Notes: generated from the sequence alone by a model not told the origin. Counted from the first letter of the stretch, positions 26,905 to 35,446 are shown. The stretch is 64,000 bases of DNA from Atlanticothrix silvestris CENA357 (GCF_016056295.1 NZ_JAECZB010000013.1:1-64000), one strand, 5' to 3'. Numbers and translations are program-made.

Positions 26905-28416
26905 ATGAAAGAAGAGCTCAATATCCTAATTCAAGCTCAATACCCTCTAATCTACCTTGTGACCTCCGAGGAAGAGCGGGCTGAGCTGGCAATTTCTACA
27001 ATTGCCCAAACATTAAAGCCCCAACGCCGAGTATTTGTTTGGACAGTAACTCACGGCATCGTGGAGTATGGTCAACCCCGGAATGTAACACAGCACAATA
27101 CTGTATCTCCAGAGGCAGCTATTGAGTGGATCATTCGGCAGAGAGAACCCGGTATATTTATTCTTAAAGATTTACATCCATTTATTGATGCGCCTGCTAC
27201 AAATAGATCATTACGTGATGCGATCGCTAGTTTCAGAGGTATGCAAAAGAACATCATTTTGATGTCACCTATGCAGCAAGTGCCTATTGAACTGGAAAAA
27301 GAAGTTGTAGTTCTCGATTTCAAATTGCCAGATATGTCTGAGTTAAACAAAGTTTTAACTTACCATTTAGAGCAAAATCGTGGGCGACGACTGACAACAG
27401 AGGCGCGAGAAAAGCTTCTTCGAGCAGCTTTGGGTTTAACTAAAGATGAAGCTGAAAAAGTATATCGTAAGGCGCAAGTAACTACAGGCCGCCTAACCGA
27501 AGAAGAAGTAGATATAGTTCTATCTGAGAAAAAGCAACTGATTCGGCGTAATGGCATCTTAGAATACATAGAAGAAGATGAAACCATTGACGCTGTAGGT
27601 GGCTTAGAAGAACTAAAAAAATGGCTCAAACAGCGTTCTAACGCCTTTACAGAAAGAGCCAGAGAATATGGTTTACCTCAACCCAAGGGAATGCTAATTT
27701 TAGGGGTTCCAGGGTGCGGTAAGTCATTAATTGCCAAAACTACCTCTAGGCTGTGGGGTTTACCACTATTACGGCTGGATATGGGGCGAGTCTACGATGG
27801 CTCAATGGTAGGACGAAGTGAGGCTAATCTGCGTAATGCCTTAAATACAGCAGAGTCAATCTCTCCAGCGATTTTGTTTATCGACGAATTAGATAAATCC
27901 TTTGCAGGTAGCACAGGTTCATCTGATTCTGATGGCGGCACATCAAGTAGAATTTTTGGTTCTTTCCTCACTTGGATGCAAGAGAAAAAGTCTCCAGTGT
28001 TTGTGATGGCAACTGCCAACCGAGTTGAACGTTTGCCTGGGGAATTCTTGAGGAAAGGCCGTTTTGACGAAATTTTCTTTGTAGATTTGCCAACATCCGA
28101 AGAACGGCAGGATATTTACAAAATTCACCTCACTAAACGTCGTGAAGACATCTCTCGTTTCGATTTAGAGCAACTAGCTAAGATGTCCGACGGCTTCTCT
28201 GGGGCAGAAATTGAACAAGCGCTCGTTGCGGCAATGTACGAAGCATTTGCCCAAGACCGTGAGTTCACCCAACTAGATATTATTGCTGCGCTTAAGGCGA
28301 CCTTGCCACTGTCTCGCACCATGCAAGAACAGGTGACAGCCCTCAGAGATTGGGCTAGACAGCGCGCACGTCCTGCGGCATCCTCCGTTGCTGAATATCA
28401 GCGAATGGAGTTTTAA
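26905..28416 (+). CDS. ycf46: AAA ATPase Ycf46
   Basis: A 503-residue AAA protein conserved in cyanobacteria and in red-lineage plastids. The N-terminal half is a degenerate ATPase-like domain (YPLIYLVTSEEERAELAI). The second half has Walker A LGVPGCGKSLIAKT (about 273-280), Walker B AILFIDELDKSFAG, and the sensor/arginine-finger part LPGEFLRKGRFDEIFFVDLP. The linker AVGGLEELKKWLKQR precedes the AAA core as in classical AAA proteins. Work on Synechocystis has linked Ycf46 to photosynthesis and carbon uptake; the exact client is unknown. It precedes ycf35, a common pairing. Confidence 0.9.
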   Translation: MKEELNILIQAQYPLIYLVTSEEERAELAISTIAQTLKPQRRVFVWTVTHGIVEYGQPRNVTQHNTVSPEAAIEWIIRQREPGIFILKDLHPFIDAPATNRSLRDAIASFRGMQKNIILMSPMQQVPIELEKEVVVLDFKLPDMSELNKVLTYHLEQNRGRRLTTEAREKLLRAALGLTKDEAEKVYRKAQVTTGRLTEEEVDIVLSEKKQLIRRNGILEYIEEDETIDAVGGLEELKKWLKQRSNAFTERAREYGLPQPKGMLILGVPGCGKSLIAKTTSRLWGLPLLRLDMGRVYDGSMVGRSEANLRNALNTAESISPAILFIDELDKSFAGSTGSSDSDGGTSSRIFGSFLTWMQEKKSPVFVMATANRVERLPGEFLRKGRFDEIFFVDLPTSEERQDIYKIHLTKRREDISRFDLEQLAKMSDGFSGAEIEQALVAAMYEAFAQDREFTQLDIIAALKATLPLSRTMQEQVTALRDWARQRARPAASSVAEYQRMEF

Positions 28417-28418
28417 AA

Positions 28419-28504
28419 GCTTTCCCTTGCTCATCCAAGGGTAAAGGCTAGCTGAAAAACGCTAGCAGTTAAGAGAAAAAGCCGCTTCCAATTAAACGCG
28501 GCTT
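28419..28504 (+). other. Three tandem hairpins between ycf46 and ycf35
   Basis: Three consecutive stem-loops fill the 143-bp gap: CTTTCCCTTG/CAAGGGTAAAG (28420-28446), CTAGC/GCTAG (28448-28465), and AAGCCGC/GCGGCTT (28479-28504). None is followed by a T tract on the plus strand, so they look more like mRNA-processing or stability elements than terminators. Confidence 0.55.
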
Positions 28505-28559
28505 CACTGAAGATAAACCGTTGTCGTTGTTCTGAATCTTCTCACTGGAGGAAACCCAA

Positions 28560-28910
28560 ATGTCTCATTTTAGCACTCTGCGTACCAAGATCACCGATGC
28601 TGAAATCCTCAAGGCTTCCCTGCGCGACCTGGGTATCAGCGTAAAAACTGAAGCTGATGTTCGTGGTTATAACGGTCAGCGCGTACGTTCCGACATCGTG
28701 GCTGTTTTGGAAGGCGAATATGATTTAGGTTGGTCTCGCAATAGCGATGGTTCTTTTGACCTCATCGCTGACCTGTGGGGCGTTGCTAAAAAGCACAACC
28801 AAACCGAGTTGATCAACTCCATCAACCAAAAATACGCCGTTAACAAAACCTTGGCTGAAGTAAAACAGCGCGGTTTGCAAAACGCCAATGTGAAATTGGT
28901 ATTGCAATAA
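28560..28910 (+). CDS. ycf35: DUF1257 protein Ycf35
   Basis: A 116-residue protein of the Ycf35/DUF1257 family, with a GGAGG ribosome site eight bases upstream. MSHFSTLRTKITDAEILKASL, VRGYNGQ, DIVAVLEGEYDLGWSRN and DLIADLWGV are the conserved blocks. It is encoded in red-algal plastids as well, and function is unknown. It is linked here to ycf46, and two strong terminators follow it. Confidence 0.93.
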   Translation: MSHFSTLRTKITDAEILKASLRDLGISVKTEADVRGYNGQRVRSDIVAVLEGEYDLGWSRNSDGSFDLIADLWGVAKKHNQTELINSINQKYAVNKTLAEVKQRGLQNANVKLVLQ

Positions 28911-28939
28911 CAATTTCTCTGCGCGTTCCCAAAGCTGAA

Positions 28940-29017
28940 CGGGTTAACCATATAAATGACGGTTAGCCCGCTTTTTTATCGGGACTGGGATTTATTCTCA
29001 GTCCCGATTTTATTTTT
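28940..29017 (+). terminator. Tandem rho-independent terminators after ycf35
   Basis: First hairpin: CGGGTTAACC / GGTTAGCCCG (28940-28949, 28961-28970) followed by CTTTTTT. Second: ATCGGGACTG / CAGTCCCGAT (28978-28987, 28999-29008) followed by TTTATTTTT. A diverged copy of the first hairpin (aaccatactaaatgacggttag) lies at 29759-29780, upstream of the next Uma2 gene. Confidence 0.85.
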
Positions 29018-29139
29018 GTATTTTGATGTTGCAATTTGCAAAGTTTTGGTTAGCACCTTTCTTTAATTTACTTAGTCTCAGAATATAACTTTAGCAAAGG
29101 TTTAGGGAACTATATAAATTTAAATTCTTAATTTATTTC

Positions 29140-29745
29140 TTACCAAACCTGACTTAAATCCAAAATAAAACCAGGTAGCAACGGTTTACCATCAAGGGTT
29201 TTAGGATTATTTAATTCTTCAACCGCAGTATTAGGACGATAAATAAAAACTCGGCGTTGTTTTCTATCAATTAACCAGCCTAGTTGCGCTCCATTATCAA
29301 TATACTCTTGCATTTTGTCTTGCAAAATTTGTAAGCGATCGCTCTCAGAACGCAACTCAATCACAAACTCAGGACAAATCGGTGCAAACTTTTTTCGCAG
29401 TTCTGATGGTATGGCTTCCCAGCGATCGCGTTTTATCCACGCCGCATCGGGAGAACGCACCGCACCATTCGGCAAAGTAAACCCACCACTGGAACCAAAG
29501 CCTACACCTGTACCATCTTGCTTTGTCCACACCCACAACTGCCCAGCTAAGTTAAAGTTGCGTTCATCAGTTTCGGAACCAGTAGGGGGCATAATCACTA
29601 ATTCTCCCACAGCATTGCGTTCGATGCGAAAGTCGCGGTTGAGCTGACAAAATTCGTAAAACTGATCTTCGGTTAGTGTGATCGCAGGTTGCAATTGCAA
29701 AACCATTGGTATAATTTCTGTGGCTAAAGGTAAATTAGTGGTCAT
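29140..29745 (-). CDS. Uma2-family putative endonuclease
   Basis: About 201 residues from ATG 29745 (a longer GTG/ATG start reaches 29763). Uma2 PD-(D/E)XK elements are intact: FRIERNAVGELVIMPPTG, RSPDAAWIKRDRW (Asp), CPEFVIELRSESDRLQILQDKMQEY (Glu-x-x-x, Lys), and DNGAQLGWLIDRKQRRVFIYRP. C-terminal LPGFILDLSQVW is typical. It is closely related to the gene at 33644 and to the decayed copy at the window start. Predicted nuclease only; biological role unknown. Confidence 0.88.
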   Translation of the reverse strand: MTTNLPLATEIIPMVLQLQPAITLTEDQFYEFCQLNRDFRIERNAVGELVIMPPTGSETDERNFNLAGQLWVWTKQDGTGVGFGSSGGFTLPNGAVRSPDAAWIKRDRWEAIPSELRKKFAPICPEFVIELRSESDRLQILQDKMQEYIDNGAQLGWLIDRKQRRVFIYRPNTAVEELNNPKTLDGKPLLPGFILDLSQVW

Positions 29746-29879
29746 AATGGCTTTGTTAACCATACTAAATGACGGTTAGTCCGATTCTTAATAGGGACTA
29801 GTTTGAAGGGTTTGTAGTTAATGACTTTAGCGCTTAGAAGAGAAGGACTGAAGTCCTTACTACTAACATATAAGTTTTT

Positions 29880-30287
29880 TTAATCATCCTCTATGCCAGC
29901 AGCCTGATTTACTTGGCATTGGTTGCACAAACCAAAAAATTCCAGAGTATGGTAAAAAACTTTAAACCGATGATTGGACTCTAGCTGATCTTCTAGGTCA
30001 TGGACAGGACATTGATTAATAGGAATGGAAATACCACATTGCAAACAAGTTAAGTGGTGTTTGTCTTGCTGCGCTAGGCTATAGAGAGCTTCACCGTTAG
30101 CCAAAGTCCGCACTTGAACCATGCCTTCCAGTTTTAAAGCTTCTAAAGAACGGTAAACGGTAGCTAAACCCATACTTTCATTGCGATTACGCAGTTCCAC
30201 GTAAATATCCTGGGCAGAAATGCCTTGTTTAATGGTTTTTAGCAAGTTCAAAATACGCTCTTGACTGCGGGTGCGTATGGCTCTCAT
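29880..30287 (-). CDS. zur: Fur-family zinc uptake regulator (FurB/Zur-like)
   Basis: A 135-residue Fur-family repressor. The N-terminal winged helix has GISAQDIYVELRNRNESMGLATVYRSLEALKLEGMVQ with the recognition helix in GLATVYRSL. The C-terminal dimerisation and metal domain has KHHLTCLQCGISIPI (CxxC), NQCPVHD, and GLCNQCQ, the four-Cys structural zinc site. It closely recalls Anabaena FurB, the Zur protein, rather than FurA or PerR; that assignment is from memory. It is divergent from purS, with 144 bp between the starts. Confidence 0.82.
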   Translation of the reverse strand: MRAIRTRSQERILNLLKTIKQGISAQDIYVELRNRNESMGLATVYRSLEALKLEGMVQVRTLANGEALYSLAQQDKHHLTCLQCGISIPINQCPVHDLEDQLESNHRFKVFYHTLEFFGLCNQCQVNQAAGIEDD

Positions 30288-30431
30288 AGACAATTGTTTA
30301 AATTTGCCACTGTAGTAGAAGCTGTTATACTAGCTAATTGATAAATTAACTGTAGCTGCTTCATAATCTTATTTTCACTCAGTTGGAGCAGAAAGTTATA
30401 GTATAGCGATCGCAGCATTCAGCAAAAGCCT

Positions 30432-30710
30432 GTGAAAAGGAAGTATTTAGCCAAAATTTTCGTGACCCTTCGTCCTTCAGTCCTAGACCCTGCTGGTGTG
30501 GCTGTACAATCTGGTCTTCAGCAAATGGGATACGATAACGTTGAACAGGTACGGATTGGTAAGTATATTGAACTGCTTATCACCTCGACTGAAGAGAAAA
30601 AAGCGCGTCAAGACCTTGATACCATCTGTGATCAAATGTTAGCAAATCCGGTAATTGAAAATTACCGTTTTGAGTTGATAGAGGTCGAAACACAGACAGG
30701 AGTCTTTTAA
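30432..30710 (+). CDS. purS: Phosphoribosylformylglycinamidine synthase subunit
   Basis: A 92-residue GTG-start protein that bridges PurL and PurQ in the FGAM synthase complex. VTLRPSVLDPAGVAVQSGLQQMGYDNVEQVRIGKYIEL is the PurS signature and NPVIENYRFELIE the end. It is followed 103 bp later by purQ; purL is not in the window. Confidence 0.94.
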   Translation: MKRKYLAKIFVTLRPSVLDPAGVAVQSGLQQMGYDNVEQVRIGKYIELLITSTEEKKARQDLDTICDQMLANPVIENYRFELIEVETQTGVF

Positions 30711-30777
30711 AGACTAGGGATTGGGGACTAGGGACTAGGGAAATCTTTTTCCAATACCCAATTCCTTATTATTTACC

Positions 30778-30819
30778 ACTGACAACTGACCACTGACCAC
30801 TGACAAATGACAAATGACA
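30778..30819. repeat. STRR heptamers that supply the purQ start codon
   Basis: Six consecutive heptamers (actgaca, actgacc, actgacc, actgaca, aatgaca, aatgaca) run into purQ; the ATG at 30814 is inside the last one. No Shine-Dalgarno sequence remains between the repeat and the start. Confidence 0.85.
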
Positions 30820-31491
30820 AAATTCGGCGTTGTTGTTTTTCCCGGTTCTAATTGCGATCGCGATGTTGCTTATGTAACCAGAGATTTACTGGGACAACCA
30901 ACTCGCATGGTTTGGCATCAAGAAACAGACATTGCTGATTTGGATGTAGTGATTATACCTGGAGGCTTTAGCTATGGTGATTATCTGCGCTGTGGAGCCA
31001 TTGCGCGGTTTTCTCCTGTGATGCAGCAGGTAATAGAACATGCAAAACAAGGCAAGTTTGTTCTGGGTATTTGCAACGGTTTTCAGGTATTAACTGAAGC
31101 AGGACTTTTACCAGGAGCATTGGCAAGAAATCAGGATTTACATTTCATCTGCGATTGCGTCCCCCTAAAAGTTGAGCGTACCAATATTGCTTGGACGCAA
31201 GCTTATACAACAGATGAAATCATCACTTTGCCTATTGCTCACGGTGAAGGGCGATTTTACGCTGACAAAGCGACTTTATCAGCGATTGAAGACAATGGGC
31301 AAGTAGTTTTTCGCTATGCAGGTGAAAATCTCAATGGCTCGTTGAATAACATTGCGGGAATTTGCGATCGTCAAGGCAATGTTTTAGGAATGATGCCACA
31401 CCCAGAAAGAGCTTCGGATGCCATGCTTGGGGGTAGTGATGGGTTGAGGTTGTTTCAGGGTTTATTAGAGAAGGTCGTGGCGTTGGTGTGA
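30814..31491 (+). CDS. purQ: Phosphoribosylformylglycinamidine synthase subunit PurQ
   Basis: A 225-residue class I glutamine amidotransferase supplying ammonia to FGAM synthase. The start KFGVVVFPGSNCDRD is diagnostic. IIPGGFSYGDYLRCGAIA, the nucleophile in LGICNGFQVLTEAG, and the His-x-Glu in MMPHPERASD complete the catalytic triad. Its start lies inside a heptamer repeat array. A strong terminator follows it. Confidence 0.97.
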   Translation: MTKFGVVVFPGSNCDRDVAYVTRDLLGQPTRMVWHQETDIADLDVVIIPGGFSYGDYLRCGAIARFSPVMQQVIEHAKQGKFVLGICNGFQVLTEAGLLPGALARNQDLHFICDCVPLKVERTNIAWTQAYTTDEIITLPIAHGEGRFYADKATLSAIEDNGQVVFRYAGENLNGSLNNIAGICDRQGNVLGMMPHPERASDAMLGGSDGLRLFQGLLEKVVALV

Positions 31492-31520
31492 GTTTAGCCT
31501 CAGCGCTTATCTTAACGAAC

Positions 31521-31553
31521 AAGGGGTACAGCAATACTGTACCCCTTATTTTG
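31521..31553 (+). terminator. Rho-independent terminator after purQ
   Basis: An 11-bp perfect stem (AAGGGGTACAG / CTGTACCCCTT, 31521-31531 and 31537-31547) with a 5-base loop and a T-rich tail. Confidence 0.85.
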
Positions 31554-31626
31554 TATCTTCACGAATAGAATTATTCAGATAATTTTGCCAAAATTGAATG
31601 CTGAATACAAATAGGTGAATTACCTA

Positions 31627-33564
31627 ATGTCTATTTCAGAGCAGATTCAACAATTTACCAAATGGATACAGACTTTTGATAATCGGATTTTAAAAAGTGA
31701 ATATGATGTGGAACAAAAATTTATCATGCCGATGTTTAAATATCTCGGCTACCCAGATAAATATCGATGTAATAAGCATCCTTTAAAGATATATGACCCA
31801 GTTAAACAGGAGAAAAAATTAGAAATTACTCAGTTTTATTTTGCTACTGATAATATTACTAAACAAAATGCAGATACATGCTTAATTATTGTTATATGTT
31901 TAGATCCACAAGCAACTAATTTTCAAGGAGCTATTGAACAAGCTAAATTTTACGATAACTATCTCAACCCATTGTTTTTTATTATTACCAACGGTTATAA
32001 AGTAAATGTTTTCAGACGAATCACTTACCATCAAGAAGAACTTGTTATTGATATAAATGCCGATTTACTTATAAATAACGAAATAGCCTCCAAATTTTAT
32101 AATCAACTCAGCTTTAGTTTTGTTAAAAATATTGATAAAAAAACAGCTAATATTCTGGCGCATTCTCGATTTAGCATTACAGGAAAGGCATTAGTTTACC
32201 ATCCAGAGTTACAAGATATTTTAGCAAAAGCTAATTTTGAGCCTTCTACTAAGCGAGAAATAAACCGCTTGACTGTTGTAAGACCTAAAGTTTTAATCGA
32301 GTGTAACTTGCCAAAAGCTTTTGAAGAAGGTAATTGTCAAATACAGTTCAGTAGTATTACTTTAAGGAGTTTAAAAATTAGCTTAAATCATCAATGTATT
32401 TTAGGAAGTTTAATTACAGGATTGCAAACTCAAGCAAGCTGGGGATGTCGTAGTTTTTTCAAGCAGTTAGATAAAAGTAATTTTGAGGTGTATTTAGGTC
32501 AAACAACGGTAGTTCTATCAGATGTAGAAACTACAGACTTATGTTTTTGTATTGATACAGTTTGTCAAGAATATAAAAATTCAATTGTCGAATTTGAAAA
32601 TTATTTAGAAACATGGGATTTTGAATTTGTAGAATTTTCAGGAGTCCGAGGTTTTATTCTTCTTTCTGTAAATTCAAAACTCTGGGAATTAATGCAAAGA
32701 TTTGCTAATGAATTTAATTATGCCCAAGGTAAATCCGAGTGGCATATATTTCATCAAGAAAATATATCAATTCGTATAGGTAGAGGGATTTATGATCATG
32801 CATATATCCTTCCTCAAATTAATCCCAAATTTTCTTTATTACCTCATGAATTAATTAACATAGTATATGAAATAAATAATGCTCATTCTCAATTTAGTGA
32901 AAGAGAAGAAATTACTTCATGGCCGCAATGTATTGGGACACGAGGTATTTGGACAGCTAAATATACTCAACAATGGTTATTAAGCAAATATATTCCGAAA
33001 GTTTTTGAGTATTACTCTCAAAAATTTAAACTATCTGAAGCAGAATTACTACAAAATATAGCAAATTATCAAAGCGATCGCACTCCTTTAAAAGATATTA
33101 GTGACATCAAAGAACTAATTCCATATCTGCAAGATATACAATCATGGCTAAATATGTATATTGAAAATATCGCGGCTTTAATTTTACGCAGTTACTACCG
33201 AGCTTTTACAAATTTAGTACGAAATACTGATTCTTCACTCGTAGGTATAGACTATATTCTAGGAAATTTGCATAGAATTAATTGGGAAAATACACCAGAT
33301 GAATTATTCAGCAATTCAAGAGACTGGAAAAACTGGAATTTTAAAGATGCTATGCAATGCTTAAATCAGCAAGTAGCTAGAATAAATAATTGTGAATATG
33401 AAAATAGTTTTAAAGCAGATTTAATGACTAGAATATTCGTTTGGATTATAGAAAATGGAAAAATACGTTTTTCTCAAGCTCAATTAAATGCTGCTAAACA
33501 GGCTCTATTACCACTTTGGGAACTTAGTCGTTTTGAAACACGCCATGTTTATCCTCATCGTTGA
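31627..33564 (+). CDS. HSDR_N-like protein of unknown function
   Basis: A 645-residue, AT-rich protein from ATG 31627; AGGTGA lies eight bases upstream. Residues about 1-130 resemble the type I restriction HsdR N-terminal domain: YDVEQKFIMPMFKYLGYPDKYRC, then GAIEQAKFYDNYLNPLFFIITNGYKVNVFR, which is the usual end (Q-x3-Y, TNG). The catalytic core is altered: where the family has D-x(n)-E-x-K, this protein has NADTCLIIVICLDP with no Glu-x-Lys, so it is probably not a standard active nuclease. Residues 200-645 show no domain I recognise. Its low GC content and position beside the XRE/ImmA and Argonaute genes suggest an accessory defence island. It could be a sensor or nuclease-derived binding protein. 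Confidence 0.6.
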   Translation: MSISEQIQQFTKWIQTFDNRILKSEYDVEQKFIMPMFKYLGYPDKYRCNKHPLKIYDPVKQEKKLEITQFYFATDNITKQNADTCLIIVICLDPQATNFQGAIEQAKFYDNYLNPLFFIITNGYKVNVFRRITYHQEELVIDINADLLINNEIASKFYNQLSFSFVKNIDKKTANILAHSRFSITGKALVYHPELQDILAKANFEPSTKREINRLTVVRPKVLIECNLPKAFEEGNCQIQFSSITLRSLKISLNHQCILGSLITGLQTQASWGCRSFFKQLDKSNFEVYLGQTTVVLSDVETTDLCFCIDTVCQEYKNSIVEFENYLETWDFEFVEFSGVRGFILLSVNSKLWELMQRFANEFNYAQGKSEWHIFHQENISIRIGRGIYDHAYILPQINPKFSLLPHELINIVYEINNAHSQFSEREEITSWPQCIGTRGIWTAKYTQQWLLSKYIPKVFEYYSQKFKLSEAELLQNIANYQSDRTPLKDISDIKELIPYLQDIQSWLNMYIENIAALILRSYYRAFTNLVRNTDSSLVGIDYILGNLHRINWENTPDELFSNSRDWKNWNFKDAMQCLNQQVARINNCEYENSFKADLMTRIFVWIIENGKIRFSQAQLNAAKQALLPLWELSRFETRHVYPHR

Positions 33565-33643
33565 AGTTGAGAAACCACAGCTATTGATGGGAAAAAGACT
33601 TTGTAATTTATTGCTTTTCGATGCTGGTACAAACTCAATCAAG

Positions 33644-34231
33644 CTACATAATCTGCTGTAAATTTAACACAAATCCAGGTAGCACATTTTCTCCTGACAA
33701 ATTAGCCGGATTGTTTAATATTTCTACATCTTTGCCTGGACGATATATTTCTACTCGCTTATTTTTTCGGTCAATTAGCCAGCCTAATTGAGCGCCATTT
33801 TCGATATACTCCTGCATCTTCTCTTGCAAATCTTTTAAAGAATCACTAACAGAGCGTAGTTCTACTACAAAATCAGGACAAATCGGGGCAAATTTTTCTT
33901 GTTGTTCTGGGGTTAAAGCATTCCAACGCTCAATCTTCACCCAAGAAACATCAGGAGAACGTTTTGCACCGTTGGGTAGGGTGAAACCAGTTGAAGAGTC
34001 AAAACCTTTACCTAATTTAGTTTGTTTATTCCAGATTCCTAACTCAACGACCAGATCAAAGTTACGGTTGCCAGTATCACTACCTGTAGGTGGCATAATT
34101 AATATTTCCCCTGATGCTGTGCGCTCAAATCTATAATTACTATTTTTCTGGCACATTTGAAAGAACTGTTCATCGCTCAACTCAATTTTTAATTTGAGAA
34201 CAGCAGGGAAGGTGACTGTAGTAGCATTCAT
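33644..34231 (-). CDS. Uma2-family putative endonuclease
   Basis: A 195-residue Uma2 protein with all core elements: YRFERTASGEILIMPPTG, RSPDVSWVKIERW, CPDFVVELRSVSDSLKDLQEKMQEY, ENGAQLGWLIDRKNKRVEIYRP and LPGFVLNLQQIM. It is a close paralog of 29140-29745. It lies between the HSDR_N-like gene and the ImmA/IrrE gene, in the Argonaute island; no direct link to that system is shown. Confidence 0.88.
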   Translation of the reverse strand: MNATTVTFPAVLKLKIELSDEQFFQMCQKNSNYRFERTASGEILIMPPTGSDTGNRNFDLVVELGIWNKQTKLGKGFDSSTGFTLPNGAKRSPDVSWVKIERWNALTPEQQEKFAPICPDFVVELRSVSDSLKDLQEKMQEYIENGAQLGWLIDRKNKRVEIYRPGKDVEILNNPANLSGENVLPGFVLNLQQIM

Positions 34232-34328
34232 AGGCTATCTATCCTTGAGGATTCTTACCTTCTAGTTTAGTGATTTGTGCCGAGTGATCGCTTGATTAGG
34301 TGATGGCGATTACATTTCATTTTAATTT

Positions 34329-34985
34329 TTATTTTTTCCGAATAGGTGCAGCTTTACCCAAGTAAATTGTGTTGTCGCCTGGAGGAAGAATAATCCAATT
34401 TAGCTGTATTAAACGAACTTTAAGATTAGTTATTGTTACACCCAAATCTTTTTGCATTGCATAAAGGTGAGACCATTTTGTTAAATCATGTTCTGCTGCC
34501 ATTTGTTCTAAAATATAATGAGGCATTAGCAGATAACTAGCGAAACGTTGAGCTTGCCATTCCATCTTTTGCAGTTGACCACTAACAGCACGGCACAAAA
34601 AAGGCTGCATATCTATTTCAGCTTTACCACCCTGCTTCATCACTTTTTCAAACTCGCCAGCCGTCTTTTGATCAATATGTAGTTCCCAATGTCCCAGTTC
34701 GTGAGCTAGCGTTGATTCTTCAAACCCTTTGGGAAGTTCTAAAATATCTTCATTGATTTCGATCAGATGCTCTAATGGCAGAATCCTTGCTGCTATTTGT
34801 CCTTCAGCATCAGGCGGTATCCTATCCCAAACAACATCCAACCCTAAAAACTCTGCCACACGAGTTGCATCTAAAGGCCACTTAGGAATATATTTGGGTG
34901 CTTCCTGCATACGCTTGAGAATATTATTAGCCTTGGTCTCAATTTCGCTATCAGGAATATAGCTATACCGCTTGATGATACTCAA
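34329..34985 (-). CDS. ImmA/IrrE-family metallopeptidase
   Basis: A 218-residue predicted zinc peptidase with the HExxH motif at about His95-His99 (STLAHELGHWELHID). It starts at TTG 34983-34985, overlapping the TGA of the upstream XRE gene, so it is translationally coupled. Family members (ImmA, IrrE/PprI) cleave a partner HTH repressor to relieve repression, for example after DNA damage. Here the likely target is the coupled XRE protein. The N-terminal half (ANNILKRMQEAPKYIPKWPLDATRVAEFLGLDV) is the usual opening. Located directly beside an Argonaute operon, it is a good candidate switch. Confidence 0.88.
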   Translation of the reverse strand: MSIIKRYSYIPDSEIETKANNILKRMQEAPKYIPKWPLDATRVAEFLGLDVVWDRIPPDAEGQIAARILPLEHLIEINEDILELPKGFEESTLAHELGHWELHIDQKTAGEFEKVMKQGGKAEIDMQPFLCRAVSGQLQKMEWQAQRFASYLLMPHYILEQMAAEHDLTKWSHLYAMQKDLGVTITNLKVRLIQLNWIILPPGDNTIYLGKAAPIRKK

Positions 34986-35338
34986 CCTTGCTTCTCCTCA
35001 TTTTCTGGTTGTGTAGCTTCTCGAAAGACTCTTTTAGCAAAATCAGGATTCTCCTGCATTCGACGGAACAGAGCAGGCATTCCCTTGTAGTTTTGCTTAA
35101 TAAAATCCTCGTCACGCTGGGGAATACGACCAGCCGAAAAAATTAACTCTTCCTCATTTAAATCAAGATGCTGTCCCAGAGAACGAATGACATCTTCTTT
35201 TGGAGGATAGTCCGCACGATCATTCTCTAATTTAGACAGATAAGTGAAATCTAGCCCTATTAGTTTTGCTAGCTCACGCTGACTAAATCCCTTATCTTTA
35301 CGGGCTTCACGAATAAGCTGACCAAAACTTTGATTCAC
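34982..35338 (-). CDS. XRE-family HTH transcriptional regulator
   Basis: A 118-residue protein with GTG start and AGGA seven bases upstream. The Cro/CI-type helix-turn-helix is at about residues 8-62 (LIREARKDKGFSQRELAKLIGLDFTYLSKLENDR). The C-terminal part is charged (DFIKQNYKGMPALFRRMQENPDFAKRVF). It overlaps the ImmA/IrrE gene and is divergent from the nuclease-Argonaute operon. Two 18-bp palindromes lie in the shared promoter region, so it probably represses both sides. Confidence 0.9.
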   Translation of the reverse strand: MNQSFGQLIREARKDKGFSQRELAKLIGLDFTYLSKLENDRADYPPKEDVIRSLGQHLDLNEEELIFSAGRIPQRDEDFIKQNYKGMPALFRRMQENPDFAKRVFREATQPENEEKQG

Positions 35339-35373
35339 TTTTTTTCCTACTTAACTAAACATGGTAACAGAGT

Positions 35374-35391
35374 GTTGACTAAAAAATCAAT
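35374..35391. promoter_or_regulatory. Operator candidate 1 (18-bp palindrome)
   Basis: GTTGACTAAAAAATCAAT has GTTGA/TCAA(T) half sites around an A-rich centre. It differs from the copy at 35407 at only two of 18 positions. It lies in the divergent promoter region of the XRE gene (start 35338) and the nuclease gene (start 35447). Confidence 0.6.
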
Positions 35392-35406
35392 ACACGTTAG
35401 GGTGTA

Positions 35407-35424
35407 GTTGAATAAAAAATCAAC
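35407..35424. promoter_or_regulatory. Operator candidate 2 (18-bp palindrome)
   Basis: GTTGAATAAAAAATCAAC has perfect GTTGA/TCAAC arms. It starts 33 bp from the first copy, about three helical turns, which puts both on the same DNA face. It ends 22 bases before the nuclease ATG, where a bound repressor could block initiation. Confidence 0.6.
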
Positions 35425-35446
35425 AAAGCTAAAAAGGATACAAATT

